Position numbers and translations under genes: made by a program. DNA of 64,000 nucleotides from Cryptomeria japonica (Eukaryota; Streptophyta; Pinopsida; Cupressales; Cupressaceae). The notes under the pieces are model-generated. The model saw nothing but the letters and a program-made list of their open reading frames with translations, did not search any database and was not told the origin of the DNA. How positions within the stretch are numbered: the first letter of the stretch is position 1; the number at the start of each line of letters is the position of its first letter. Below, piece after piece: positions 10,641 to 23,700 of the stretch. The stretch is taken from positions 527,725,137 through 527,789,136 of the forward strand of contig NC_081414.1 in the NCBI RefSeq assembly GCF_030272615.1. Reading direction: 5' to 3'.

Positions 10641-11105
10641 AATGTTATCGAGGTGAGGAACCCTGGCAAGATGTTTCAAAAGATGTCTTTCCCCAAAAAA
10701 ATTCAAATTTCTGATTTATATTGATTGACATCACCTTTCTGGTTTAATTTCTGACCTTATCAATTTACTTTATTATTCTACTTTTAGTAATTTAATTTCT
10801 TTTTCATAAACTGGCTTGCTTGTACCATCTGTTTAAAGTATCCTTTTCAAGTTTATCCCAGAGTTCAATTGGTAATTTCATATGCACGATTTGTGTAATA
10901 AATTAATGATCTTTTCACATCACATTTGAATAATGCTATCAATTTGAGTTTGGTATTAACTTTTTTTTTCTATTCTCTGTGTTGAAGGCAATAAGCCAAA
11001 GACTATCTGAACGTAGAAGTGGATAGAGGTGGTGTGCTAGAAATATTATTGAGAAAGCTAATCAGAGTATTCTTCTAACTTGGTTTATTCTGTCCATGTT
11101 TTTAG
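10641..11105 (+). other. intron-like sequence upstream of the VAL exons
   Basis: This is T-rich unique sequence without a long reading frame. It ends in a pyrimidine-rich stretch and tttttag at 11105, a good 3' splice site for the exon at 11106. I looked for a CW or B3 exon here and could not identify one. Confidence 0.6.
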
Positions 11106-12163
11106 GGTTCCCTTGTCTGGATCTTGTGAAGTGAGTTTTGAAGATCTAGATAAACTTCCTGAACAAAATATAGGTAGAGTTTCTGTTGAATTTCTGCCTT
11201 TATTGTTAGATATATGTTCATAGGTATATGCTGCAGAAAGTTTTAATGCACTTATTCAATGAGTATAGATTTATAAAATTGTATCACCAGTTTGTCCAAC
11301 TTTTATATTCTTTTTTTTCTGCTTTTGCAAATTACACAGGCAAGAAAAGGAAAAAGGTTTCTCAAAGTCATGCAGATATTGGGGACTCTTCTGGTCTGGA
11401 TGCATCAACCAATGCAGCCACTCTTGGGGAGAAAATGACAACATCTTCCTCGATCAATCCCACAACAAAACACCCTCGACACAGACTGGGATGCACATGC
11501 ATTGTTTGTATTCAGCCTCCCAGTGGAACGGGGCCCAAACACAAATCTTCTTGCACCTGCAGTGTTTGTATTACTGTCAAACGTAGATTCAAGACGCTTA
11601 TGACACGGCGTAGAAAAGAAACAGACAATGCAATCAAAAAGTACAATTCTTTAAATGAGCAGAAAGATGCCCTCAGTTTTGAGAGAAAGGAATCTGACGT
11701 GCAGTCTGATTTTGTGAATGAATTCATATGGGATACTCCAGTTTCAGTATGCAAGAAGGGGATTACAAATATTCATGATTATCCAGGAAATGAAGTTGAA
11801 TTGCCTTCAGATCTGAACTTACATGCTTCCTGCAAGGACAGTGAAAGTGTGAAAGAAGATTATTTACTCAGTAAAGGGCGAATTGATTTGAATAGTCAAC
11901 CAGGCAGTGAGGAGGAAGAATCACTTGAAATTGGTCTGGTAAAAACAGTGGGGCTTATCGATAATGTCTCTTTGCCTCTTGAAATGTGCATCAAGCAACA
12001 TGAACTTCCAAGTTTAATATACCCTCCACAGATAAGTAATACATTGGGATTTCAACAAAGTTCAAGTGAAGGAAGACTTGAGGAAACTTCCAGGGTTCAC
12101 AATGAAGATCATATCACGAAAGAAGAGTTCATTTCAAACAGAACTAAAACTGATTCCATATAA
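11106..12163 (+). CDS. VAL/HSI2-type B3 transcriptional repressor, last two coding exons (partial)
   Basis: VAL proteins are plant nuclear repressors of seed-maturation genes that act with Polycomb and histone deacetylase complexes. Exon 11106-11173 (phase 1; encodes a segment ending FEDLDKLPEQNI) ends before a gtagag donor. The last exon starts at 11340 after acacag and runs to TAA at 12161. It encodes a basic GKKRKK, the paired cysteine motifs CTCIVC and CTCSVC around PSGTGPKHK, then VKRRFKTLM, and an EAR-type repression motif DLNSQP (11885-11902) followed by an acidic run and SLPLEM, all in the family's usual order. The N-terminal zinc finger, B3 and CW domains are not in the window. They may lie upstream beyond retroelement-filled introns, or the copy may be a fragment. 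No stops or frameshifts occur in what is present. The family call is secure; paralogue and activity are not. Confidence 0.9.
11174..11339 (+). other. short VAL intron
   Basis: The 166-bp intron runs from gtagag to a T-rich tract ending acacag. Joining its flanking exons keeps the frame (G + GC gives glycine before KKRKK), which supports the gene model over the longer open frame starting inside the intron at 11228. Confidence 0.85.
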
Positions 12164-12640
12164 ATCTCCATCTAGATAAATTTACAAGATTCACCTCCAT
12201 TTGTAGAATGCATGTCATGTGTGTGCAACTAAACAGGGAGGCTCCACTTTTGGGTTTCACAAAATCTGGTAACAACAATATCGTACAGAATAAGAGTTTG
12301 TAAGATAATACTTTGTTACTGTGGGTTCACAATCAGGTCCCTGAGACCGCTATTTTTCTTTAGGATGGCTACTGTATAGGATGGTAACTTTTGATGTTCA
12401 TGCAAGGGATGATTGACAATCATCTGACCTGGACATTCTGTTATCTTCAGCCACATCCATGAAAAATGAGCTGCTGGATTACATCCTTTTTTAACTGCAA
12501 CATGCCTTTAGTTTTGCTGCTTTTAATTTCCTTTGGCATAGTTGAAACTCTCGCTGGAACTTGTTTCTAGTATACTGAAGCACCGGGTTATCCTAAAGCT
12601 CCAGATAATATGCATTTTACATTTTAGGATGTACAGTTTT
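12164..12640 (+). other. probable 3' untranslated region of the VAL-type gene
   Basis: Sequence follows directly from the stop codon and has no coding potential. No clear polyadenylation signal decides its end; the boundary given is approximate. Confidence 0.4.
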
Positions 12641-15600
12641 GAACTACATTTCTAAAGATGTCATCCAAAAGGAATTTATTGGGTTCTTTCCCAGAACTTA
12701 TTTTCTTGCTTTGCTTTTTCTTTTTGGCGGGCTTGATTGACTACTTGTGAGCCATGTTTTGGAAGATAAAAACTTGAATTTACGGCAGTTCAAGGCCCTA
12801 TTATTTTCTAGCCGTGCTTCATTTATGCAGCTCATGTCCTATCAATGTTGTCTGATTCCAAATGAAAAATAATGCTTTTGCAGTGTTAAAGGATTAGTTG
12901 ATATTTCATTTCAATTTCAAACTCCTTTTAATGTTGGATCTTGACTAGGAGGCTAGCAATTTTGTTAATCCTTGCTTCTTCAAATAACTTGTGCATGCTG
13001 TGAATTTTCAAGCTGTTGTCATACTAGATGTGAATATCTTCATAAGCTGTGTATTCCATGATAACGTGTCATTCTGTTTCCCCTGCTCCATTACTACAAA
13101 ATATGCAAATTCTTTTCTCCCAGACTTCCTTAGGTACAGCCCATCTACCAATTTCACAGCAAAGGTGATGTGATGTAAAAAAAAAAAGTTGTGTGTTGCA
13201 ATCCTCACTTGTTCAGTTAATAGCCTTGCTTTTCCTTTAATAACTGTCCCTTAATATTTTTTTTCAAATTGGGTTAAAATTTCTCTCCTGTTGGAGATAT
13301 GAAAATAGTCACTTGCTAAACTTTTCTCTGTCAAAATTTCCTTGTGAGTTAACCGTCTACTCCCCTACTCCCTGCATAACTTGTAATTTCATTTTTTTTC
13401 TTGGGATCCGTGTAAATGCTATGTACTTAATGGAGCGAGAAAGAAATATTTGTTAAGAAATTAGAATATCATTTTGTTCAAACGCATATTACAGGACGTA
13501 GGCTTCGAAGGCTGGCATTAAATAGTTGGTGGCTGAGTGACTTTTTCACATAACATGATGAAAGCAGTTCCTAAAATAATCGCGTTTCATTTATGGGGCA
13601 TTGATACGGTATGGTGAAAATGAATTGAATTCAATTGCCCAGAAAATGGAAAGAACTTGGGGAACTATGAAGCTAAAAAGTGATCCAATATTTGTAAAAA
13701 TGTTGAATAATTGATTTCATGAATGAGTTAAAAGGAGTTTTATAATGAATAATTTATAAGTCAAACTGATTGAATTTGTTTTAAATGAACTGATAAGTTG
13801 AGTGGATTTAATTTTGGAAAAAAAATTATGGTGTGTTTGTTGAAGTTTAGTATTGAGATGGGTGATCTTTTCAGACGTCTGATGTTTTGTGTATCGACAT
13901 TATTGGATACAATGAATCTTAAATTCATGTGGGTTAATAAATTTGTTCCAAAAACTACCAATTATCATTATGCCCCTCAAAGGCCTTTGCTCTGGTTTTA
14001 AAAATCTCCTAATTTTTTTTTATTTTGGACCATGTCAAATTGAAAAACATTTTTTTACTCTTCTACTTTTTTCTATTAAATATCATGTAACTGAATTATA
14101 TTTATATTTTCAATTTGCCAAGTCAATCTATGTCCTAAGAAATGCTCCTAAAGTTGTAGTAACATTTGCAAACTTGATTGAAATACAAATGTAAGACCCT
14201 AGATAGAGCTAATGTTGTTGAGCTGAGTGATACAAGCTCTTCTTTACTATAGTTCATGGCTCCATATCCACTTTTGTAGGCATTTGATTAATGTCTATTT
14301 CTGTATGTGATTATAATTAGCTTGTAATTGATAGGTTTATTATATCTTTAGAGTTGATTTATCAAAAGGGTGTATAACAAAAAGCTTTAAATCCCTAAAA
14401 AATCTTTATATTTCATAGTTTTTCAATTGATTAAGAACCAAATTTGAAATCTTAATAAAAAAATAATTCATTGAATTTGAGCCAACTCCAAATGTTGTAA
14501 CTATGATTTAAACTTGATCATAAGAAAACTCTAAAAAAATTCCACAACAAAAAATATTCCAAAAAAATTTAATAATAAGAAATTTTTATAACAATCTACC
14601 TTCTTTAGACTCTTCGAACCATTACATCATGTAAGTATTTTCAAAAGAAGTTGCAAACACAGCGCCTTCACCTTCCATTACGCTTGACAAATAATCAAAG
14701 GAAGGTTTTACCACAACCTCATGCTTTCAAACATTAAATAAATTATTTAATACTCTTATTTGAAACTTTATTCATGTCTTTTGTTTTGGCCTTTTCCATT
14801 CTTCTATTTTTAGGATTCATTGCATATTTTTCTTCATTTATTAATTTAATTATTTTTATTATTTTGATTTATTTTGTGGACATATTTTTTTTTATTTTTT
14901 GAATTTCTTTTTTAATATGATAAAATATGAATAAGAAATTAATAGAAAATTTTATAATTTTTAGTTTTCATTTGTATAATTTTTTTTTTATTCATTATTT
15001 ATAAGAAGAAAATTTTATTTTATTTATTGTTCATGCAAATGAACTTAATTTAAGTCTAAAAGCTTAAAATTATAGTTAAATTAATTAAAGATGATATAAA
15101 ATAATAGAAATAAATGAAAACATGACTAAACACTAAATTTAAGAAAAATGTCACTATATAGATATCAAAAATCCATGATAAGAAAACTTTTTCCTGCCTC
15201 TACCACAAACTCAGACACCAAAGCAACAAAACACAACAGAGACTCTCTGCTTCTAAATTGACATCAGATTGCAACAATGAAACATGACTAAATTCACATT
15301 AAACTGCAAACATAAAATAACAACTTTCACAACATCTTGAGTTCATTGGCTCTTGTCCTCCCTCAACCATACTGATTCTTTAACTCCATCTACTCTTCAA
15401 AGCCCACTCTCTTCTCTGCTATTTTCATCACTCTTCTTTTCTTTCATCGCATTACTCTTATGCAGTGCAACCCACACAATACCGCTCCTCTGTTCAACTA
15501 TTGCGCAGGCCTCTACTCTCTTCTTTTGGACCGATGCCAATAACTTATCTCTTCACCGCAAATCCCTACCTATTCACCATCGATTCCTTTCCATATTTTG

Positions 15601-17355
15601 CAATCAATTCATATTTACCATAATGTGTCTTTTCAATTTTCATTGGTTAATCTATGATTGGATCGGTGAAATGTCTTTTTGTATTCTATCGATCCTATCG
15701 ACGTCCCTTCATTTCTCCTATGGACCGATTATCTGGTTCTCACCCACGTTTTAAACTACACTATGATTCCATCGCTTCTTCTGCGCAACAAATCCACCTC
15801 AGGCCACTTTGATTCTCCATAGAGTGATTGACGGTGAGCATGTTACTACTCAACACACATCTTGGAAATGACTATATGTCCAACATGGTAGTCATGCCGC
15901 CTTTGTAGGAATCTGCAACAATGCACTGAGTATTATCCATGGCTTCTAAATGGACCATTCGATGGATTTGTTTACCATGGAGGCTGAATAGGTTATAACA
16001 CTTGCCAGATGCATATCCTGCACTCATCGCATTCCAAGAGACCACATCTCATTGAAACATTTTGTCAAATAGATCAGATGCCTTGTTTATACTTCCACTT
16101 ATTGCTTCAACATGAAATGCAATAATTTGTGTGACAAGATTTGAAACTTTAGCCAGGACAAATTAAAACTGAAGAAGACAATTAGAAGATGTTTTGGAGG
16201 GGGGGCGTTGATTGTTTATCCACCTGTGTTCTTCTGCACCAAATGCGTCGGGTAGGAAAATTTTGTGAGTAGAACTCACAAAATAGAGTTAGTAGCTCAA
16301 TTACCTTTTCAGGTTGTAAACAACCTGTAACGAACTCTATTGTTATGTCACGCACACAACAACACTTATTTTTATTCCTCTTCTAGCATCTTGGTGGAAT
16401 AACCATCCTACTCATGCAAATCTGCTTATTACCATTCTCCTCTCTCGTGGATTTGCATCTTCTCTTTCATGGAATCCAACCCACCATCATCCGACGACCT
16501 CTGCCAAATAACTGCCAGACTCTTCCCCTCTCTTGTGGATTTCAATCCACCACAGACCAACCACCTCCACCAAATTTCAACAACATTTATTTTGTGAATT
16601 CTGTCTCCTTATCATTAGATCATATATCTAATCCATCATATATCTAATGGTAGATATTTTGTGTGCTTTATTTTACTTAGAAGGCAACCTTATTTTTTGA
16701 GGGCATTGTCTTACAATTCTGTATTGTCATGTATTTTGAGAATCTAATAGCTGTTGAGTTGCCTCTGGATCTCCATTAGTGATACTACTATGAGAAATTG
16801 ATCTACAAGTATATTGTAATATGTTGTTAGTTTTTTAATAATATATTAGGTAGCTTTTAGAGAGTGGGTTTTTTCTCCAAAAAGGGTTTTCCCCCATGTA
16901 AATCATTGTGTTGTGGTATGCATGCTAATTATGTTTATTTATGTTAAATTTTTGTAGCTATTGTAAAGATTTATAAAAGTTTTGCATTACCCTCCTCTCA
17001 ATATTACTGTAGGAAGTCGTTTGCTAATTTTATTCCTTACATATACTACAATCGAGCAATTTGAAGTCGTGTAAGGTATAATCATTTTATTTGTTTGTTT
17101 GATACATTGATTTCATGCTTTAGTGATTATTTTTTATTTACAAATTTGGGTGTTGCATTGTTGCTATTCTTGTTTCCATATTTCACAATTCAAAATTTCA
17201 CATTTTTGGTAAACCTAGTGGGAACCACATACCTTAAATCTTAATATTTTTAAGGAAACTTACGATGTAAGGTTACAAGTACGAATCTACACTTTTGAGA
17301 CTATGAGAACTTTTGACAAGAAACATTGCACTTCTACTTCAACTCATGATGTATA
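12641..17355. other. gene-free AT-rich intergenic DNA
   Basis: No reading frame with a recognisable family was found. The block at about 14380-15180 is extremely A/T-rich. The frame at 15353-15754 is hydrophobic and low in information and is not accepted as a gene. At about 15780-16220 there is a more complex stretch that could be a decayed coding sequence, followed by a purine run ending in seven G at about 16198-16206, but no family could be named. Confidence 0.5.
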
Positions 17356-17377
17356 TGAGTTGACATGTGCTATTGTT
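17356..17377. repeat. left target-site duplication of the LINE tail
   Basis: The 22-base stretch beginning tgagttgacatg and ending ctattgtt is repeated at 17591-17615 with one substitution and three extra bases. This matches the long, variable target duplications made by LINE retroposition. Confidence 0.6.
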
Positions 17378-17590
17378 TTGGATTAAGACAAAAACGGGTT
17401 TTGAAGGGGCCCTGAAACCCCTTACAAAATGATTCTAAGAGGTATAGAATCAAAAAGAGACATCCAAAACAAACGGGCTGCAAGGATAGACATAAAAAAT
17501 AGCAGCCAAAGATACAACAAAAGCCCAACCGGGCACAAAAAGACAACAGAAAGACCAAACCCAGACACAGAAAGAACCAGCAACAGAAAA
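17378..17590 (-). mobile_element. 5'-truncated LINE 3' end
   Basis: The 213-bp insert is flanked by an imperfect 22-bp target duplication (17356-17377 and 17591-17615). Read on the minus strand it is T-rich, with ggtttcagggccccttcaaa near the end, a pattern I associate with plant LINE 3' regions. No coding part remains. The class assignment relies on the target duplication and base pattern, so it is tentative; a SINE is an alternative. Confidence 0.5.
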
Positions 17591-17615
17591 TGAGTTCACA
17601 TGTTGTGCTATTGTT

Positions 17616-19078
17616 GTATATGTTATTGTTGTATATTTTGACTTGGCAAATTCAACCTTCTATTGACACTTCGATTATTTTAATTCCAATTTATCAAGAT
17701 TTTTTATAAATATGATCATTCTAACTTAAAATTGACCCTAATTTTGGTTAAATTATTATTTTTAGGGCTTTGGTCTTTGTTTTGTAGGTACTACTCATCC
17801 AAGACTAATTGATGCTTCTATTGTAGTTCATTGCACTTTTAAGTTGGCATGTCACACATCTAACAAATATCACCGCACAATTGACATGTATTGTCATGCT
17901 TTTTCCCAAGTATAGCTACATTATTGATTAGTATTTTTGTGCTTCTTAAATTTGGCTTTGGGTTAAAGAATATCATTTTTGGCTAACCATCTAGTAATCT
18001 TGACAATTATTGGGAAAAGACAAGGTATTTGCAAAACTATTGATGATATTTGGTGCATGGTTTATCTTCTTTTTGGTTAAAGTAGTTGAACTTTTAGTTT
18101 TCTTAGGGGTAAATGAACATTGCATGTCATGTTTCATGAGATTTTAGATCTGTATCCTCTCCCCTTGTGCCCAGTGTGAGCCTGGAGATAAAAAACACCT
18201 TTAGCTTATATATTTGTTATTTTTACCCAATGAGTAATTGCTTGTGTATATTCCCCTTACACTTCATGTGAGCTTAGGGATGAAAAGATTCCATATTAAA
18301 AAAAAACAAATTATTAGAAGGTTTTCTTAAGCATTTGATCACCACAAGGGCAACCTCATGAGGTATATAAAGGGGGAGAACAAAAGTTATACCTCAAACT
18401 ATAGCCATCATCATTAGGCTAATCTACAAGACCTTCAACCTGACAAGAGTTATTTGGTGATGGGTAGGGTGAGACCCTTTTGATCTTAAGCATTCTAGAT
18501 AGGCTCATAGTTCATAGATAACACTATGGACCTTGTTTTTAGAAGAATTTAAGACCCTCATCCATCTCCATTGTGTTGTAAGAGATACAATATCATTCTT
18601 GAAGTTAATCAACATGTGTCCTCCTGAGGATAGATAAGAATTCTTTCTACTTAAGGTGTCAAAACCTTTTAAGGGTAAAGGTGATCCTTTGAACCACTAC
18701 ACCCCTATCTATTACCTCAGTAGAATGGAACATGCATGCGCTATCCTACAATATTTTATCTTGGTCCTACACTACTGAATACACATAGATTTGAATAATC
18801 TAGGCTGCTAATAAACTTTACATGTTTTTATTATGACATATTAGTGAAGACAATTCAACCTTTTTACCCTGAATTTTTAAATGGCCATTGTGAATTTATT
18901 TGATGTTCTCTTATCAAATCAAATTGACCTAAACCACATTCATTGCATAAACACACTTCTGATAGATAAACTACACTTCCGAGCTATTATAGTCCACTTT
19001 TGATAGATACCCCTATATTTTTTAAGAACATGCTATGATTTTGTATTGTAGAATTGTGCCATTGACCTATCCTATTAA
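17616..19078. other. gene-free DNA with one LTR-promoter-like site
   Basis: No coding sequence was found. A strong TATA-like ggtatataaaggggg lies at about 18361-18375, followed by T-poor sequence as in LTR transcription starts. No matching LTR partner or terminal duplication could be found, so I do not call an element. Confidence 0.4.
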
Positions 19079-19083
19079 GCTTC

Positions 19084-20309
19084 TGTTGAACCCAAGGCAG
19101 GACTGAGAGGGGGGGGGGTGAATCAGTCCAAAACATAAATTAATACAACACATACACAATTAAACAACAACACGCATTCAACACATGAACACCAAGATTT
19201 TCTATGTGAAAACCCCAAATAGGGAAAAAATACGGTGAGAACCTACCCACAATAATATATCCACTATGTATATTAGATTACAAAATGAGCTCTTTGCTCC
19301 AGACATGCAAACCAAGGCTAATTGCTCATAGGGTAAGATACAAAAGAGGACTTGCAAACCTGAAGCTAACTGCAACAGGGCAAGATACAAAAGAGGACTT
19401 GCAAACCTGAAGCTAACTGCAACAGGGCAAGATACAAAAATGATATGAAAAGAAGTATCTCCTAATCATGAAGTTGTCCTTGAACTCTGCATCAAGTGAC
19501 CAAAATCACCACACACAACTCAAGCCTCAATTGCCAATACTCTATCTCAAATCGCTATCATAGTCTCAACACAACTTGCAAATCATTCAAACACAACTCT
19601 TCTTCACTGCTCTTCATCGAAACTCATTGACTAACTTCACATCATACATCTACACTCCACACCTCATCAATATCATACACTTATTCGCACTCATCCTTAT
19701 ATACAAGATAGATCATCATAGCTTGAACCAATTCGACCTGAACCAAAATATACTTTTCGGACCAAAAACATACATGTCGATCCACTCTAGAAGAAAGAGG
19801 GGACCAAAACACATCTTCCAAAGATCAATTCACCAATCCACTATCACCGAAACATAACCAATAGCATATCCACATACTATGCATCCATATAAGTAATTGA
19901 CAGTCAAAACATACTCTCCAATGCAAATAACTTAAATTTAGATCTCCACACGCTACAATGAGACCCATAACACATCAAACAATCTCCCACAAATCATATC
20001 CGGAACTAAGGATAGGTCTAACATAAAATATCATGACTAGCAATGAACAATACCACAACACCTTGAGAACACAAAGATATATTTAGACCACAGAACTATC
20101 GTATCCATGATACCAAAATTATATCTGACAAAGATAACCATAGTAAACAACATCAACAACACTTTCTGGACCCGAACACTTCTGAAACAACCAATAGAAT
20201 AACTACAACATCAACATAGCAAGATAACTCTACACCAGAGACATTCCAGACCAATCCAGAACAACAAGTTTGACATCAATGACAACCACAAAAACACATA
20301 CTTCCAACA
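19084..20309 (-). repeat. 3' LTR of the minus-strand Copia element
   Basis: The top strand starts TGTTGAACCC and ends TTCCAACA. It matches 24760-25944 throughout. A 47-bp segment is duplicated in tandem here (19334-19380 and 19381-19427) but occurs only once in the other LTR, which explains most of the length difference. Confidence 0.92.
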
Positions 20310-20321
20310 ATCTCCACCTTT
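20310..20321 (-). other. polypurine tract
   Basis: Read on the minus strand it is AAAGGTGGAGAT, directly before the TGTTGGAAG start of the 3' LTR. This is the normal position and composition for Copia plus-strand priming. Confidence 0.8.
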
Positions 20322-20719
20322 GTCATTGATGGAAACACTTGACAACACTCAACAAAAACTCAACCTGCAACCAAAACTTGATGAAAATGCAAAACAATAC
20401 TTCTTTGTCAAAAATACTACAAATACTGCTCAATATCTCAATGAAACTTTTCTATCAAACATATCACATCTCATCACATCTTTGTCTCTCCCAAACTACA
20501 CTATCTCTCCTCAAGAGAAACAAATCTCTCCCCCAAAGTAAAACAAATGAAACAAATCTCTATCTCAAGCTGCTCAATCTCTCCCCATTTGCCATCAAGG
20601 ACAAAGGCCTCAAAAACACTACACACGCCACTGCTCCCCTGAGAGTAGTGACAACATCAATCCAGGAATAGAAATATGCATGAAAGCTCCCCTTGGAAAG
20701 ATGCATCCCCATATTGCAC

Positions 20720-23700
20720 CTAGCTAGAAGAAGGAGGAGCAATGACCCCAAGCTTCTCCCGAAGAAATTCAAATGTATCATTTGCCAATGCCTTAGTGAA
20801 AGTATCTGCAACCTATTCTTTTGTAGAGCTATACTCCAATCAAACTTCCTTCTCAACAATTTTCTCCCTTAAGTAGTGATATTTGATTGAAATATTCTTT
20901 GCTCTTGAATGCATAACTAGATTCTTTGAAATATTTGTTACACTTGTATTGTCACACATAATAGGAATTTCTTTATCATATGTTACCTTGATGTCCTTAA
21001 GAGTCTATCTCATCCACATTACCTCAGTGCAACAAGATGTCATTGCAATATACTTTGCTTCAATAGTAGATAAAGAAACCGAATTTGCTTCTTACAAAAC
21101 TAGGAGACCAATCTGTCCCCTAAAAAGAATGCACCACCACTAGTACTCTTTTGTTCATCAACACTTTCAGCCCAATCTGCATCAGTATAGGATTTAAACA
21201 TAAAATCTCCACCTTTTTTGTACCAAAGTCTAAAAAACCACAGTACCTTTCAAATATCTAAAAATTCTTTTCACAACTTGTTCATGTGTCACCTTCGGAT
21301 TTTCTTGAAAACTAGCTACCAAACACACAACCTGCAAGATATTTGGTTTGGACGTAGTCAAATACAACAATCCACCAATCATTGTTTTGTACTTCTTCTG
21401 TTCAACTTTTGGAGACTCGTCATCTTTTCTCAACTTGCATCCAACGGTTAAAGCAGTTGTAACTGGTTTGCAATCATCAAAACCAAATTTCTTCAACATT
21501 TCCTTCACATACTTGTTCTGAGAGATAAAAATTCTATTTTCTGATTGAATAACTTGTAACCCAAGAAAGACAACTCACCAATCATTGACATCTCAAATTC
21601 GATCTGCATCTCTTTAGCAAACTCTTTACATAAGCTATCGTTTCCTCTAAATATAATGTCATCAACATAAACTATAACAATCAACAACTTATCTCCATCA
21701 ATCTTGAAATATAGATTACTATCTTTTGTGCTATCTTAAAACACTCCTAAAATTCTATTGAAACAAATATTTTTCCAATGTTGCATACCAGGCTCTAGGT
21801 GCCTGTTTGAGTCCATACAATGCTTTCTTCAGCCTGCACACCATATTTGGATCTTTAGATAGTCTGAAACCATCCGATTGCTCAATGCAAATTTTTTCTT
21901 CTAGATCTCTATTCAAAAATGTTGGTTTGACATCCATCTAATAAACTCTGAAGTTCTTGTGAGAAACAAATGCAAGAAACATTTGAATAGCTTTCATCCT
22001 TGCTACTAGAGCAAAAGTTTCTTCAAAGTCTATACCTTCCACCTGAGAATATCCTTTACATACAGTCTTGCTTTATTCCTTGTCACTTGTCCTTGCTCAT
22101 TTAGCTTAATTCTGATTACCCACTTAGTTTCTATTACGTTCTTGTCTACTGATCTAGGTACTAGCTCCCAAGTCTTGTTCTTCCAAATCTGATTTAGTTC
22201 TTCTTCCATTGCTTTTACCCAGATTTCATCTTTACTTGCTTCCTCATAAGTGTTCGACTTAGTCATTGATAGAAAACAATAATTGGCTTGTTCTTGAGCT
22301 TCTGCAATCTTCCTTCTTGTCTGAACACCTTTTGTCTTGTCTCCAATTATTTGTTTTCTGAATGATGCTTCTGAACATACTTGGCAAGAACTTTTGCCAA
22401 GTCTTCCTCTTCTTCTTCTTCTTCTTCTTCTTTATCATTTGATCCCTTCTCTTTTCTCTCTTCCCGATCACTTGTATTCTTTGTAATTGTCGGAACAATC
22501 TCAACACCAGTCTCAGTATTAAGTTTAATCTAATTCCATTCTTTGCACACCTTCATATTTGTACTTTCTACAATTTTGTTCAGCTTTCTGTTGAAACACT
22601 GGTAAGCCTTGTTCATCTACTCTAGAGCCAAATTTCCCAAGATTGTCTTCATCTCTTCTAATATAACATTTTCTTCTAAATATGTTGAAGTATTTCATAG
22701 TAGTCGACCTTCCGTTCCACAATTCATAAGGTATTTTAGTATGATTTACTTTGATTTGCACCTTGTTAAGAAGATACACAACAATACGTACTGCTTCTTT
22801 CCAATACACATTAGCTAGATTAACATGTTTTAATAATTTGTTAGCTATTTCAATAGCAGTCCTATTCTTCCTCACCACAACACCATTCTGTTGAGGAGTC
22901 CTTAGAGCAAAAAAGTGCCTTCTAATCCCATGAATTTCACAAAAGTTATCAAATTACAATGAAGTGAATTCTCCTCCTTTGTCTGATCTTAAACACTTAA
23001 TCTTAGCATCTACTTGATTATCAACCATGGATTTGAAAAATTTAAATCTATCAAAAGCCTCAGATTTATCCTTTAGAAATGTAACCCAAGTCATTCTGGA
23101 AAAATAAACAATGAGTAACATGAAATACCTTTCACCATTCAATCCTCCTGTCCTTATAGGTCCACACAAATATGTATGAATCAACTCTAGTGGTTTCATA
23201 GTAGAATACTCCTTATTTTTGAGTCTCGTCTTTGTTTGCTTTCCCAATTGACACTATCTACACACAGTATCAGTGGGCTTCACAAGTCTAGGTAAATATC
23301 TAATTGCTTCAGATCTGCAAATCTTGATCATATTATCAAATTTGACATGTCCCATTCTTTTGTACCACAACCAACATTCATTATTTTGTGTTAGAAAACA
23401 TTTACTCTCCTTTCTATCTTTGATGTAGTATACATTTCCACCTGTTCTAACTCCTTCTGCAACTCTTTTACCAGTCCTCTCTTTTCTGATCACACATCTG
23501 GTGCTATTAAACAAAATTTCATAGCATTTTCTACACATTTGACTAACACTTAGCAAACTATGTCTTAATCCTTCAACATAATAAACATAGAAACACTTCC
23601 AATACTTTGAATAGTTGCACCATCTTTTCTGATAAACTTCATTGATCCTCCATTATATTTCTTGAGAATAATAAACCTATCTTTATCACCGGTCATATGA

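Noticed and set aside
10641-11105. possible CW-domain exon of the VAL gene
   Set aside because: Short tracts such as the one near 10650 (GEEPWQDV in one frame) lack the Cys and Trp pattern of the CW domain.
11228-11339. upstream extension of the VAL frame (open from ATG at 11228)
   Set aside because: The segment is the T-rich end of an intron with a strong 3' splice site at 11339. The exon at 11106-11173 joins in frame and gives family-like sequence.
15353-15754. 133-codon frame with a hydrophobic N-terminal segment resembling a signal peptide
   Set aside because: It lies in pyrimidine-rich DNA; the hydrophobic run follows from base composition. There is no homology and no gene context.
15780-16210. 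possible LTR-element 3' coding end before the G-run at about 16200
   Set aside because: No reading frame shows an RNase H or integrase motif, and no LTR partner was found.
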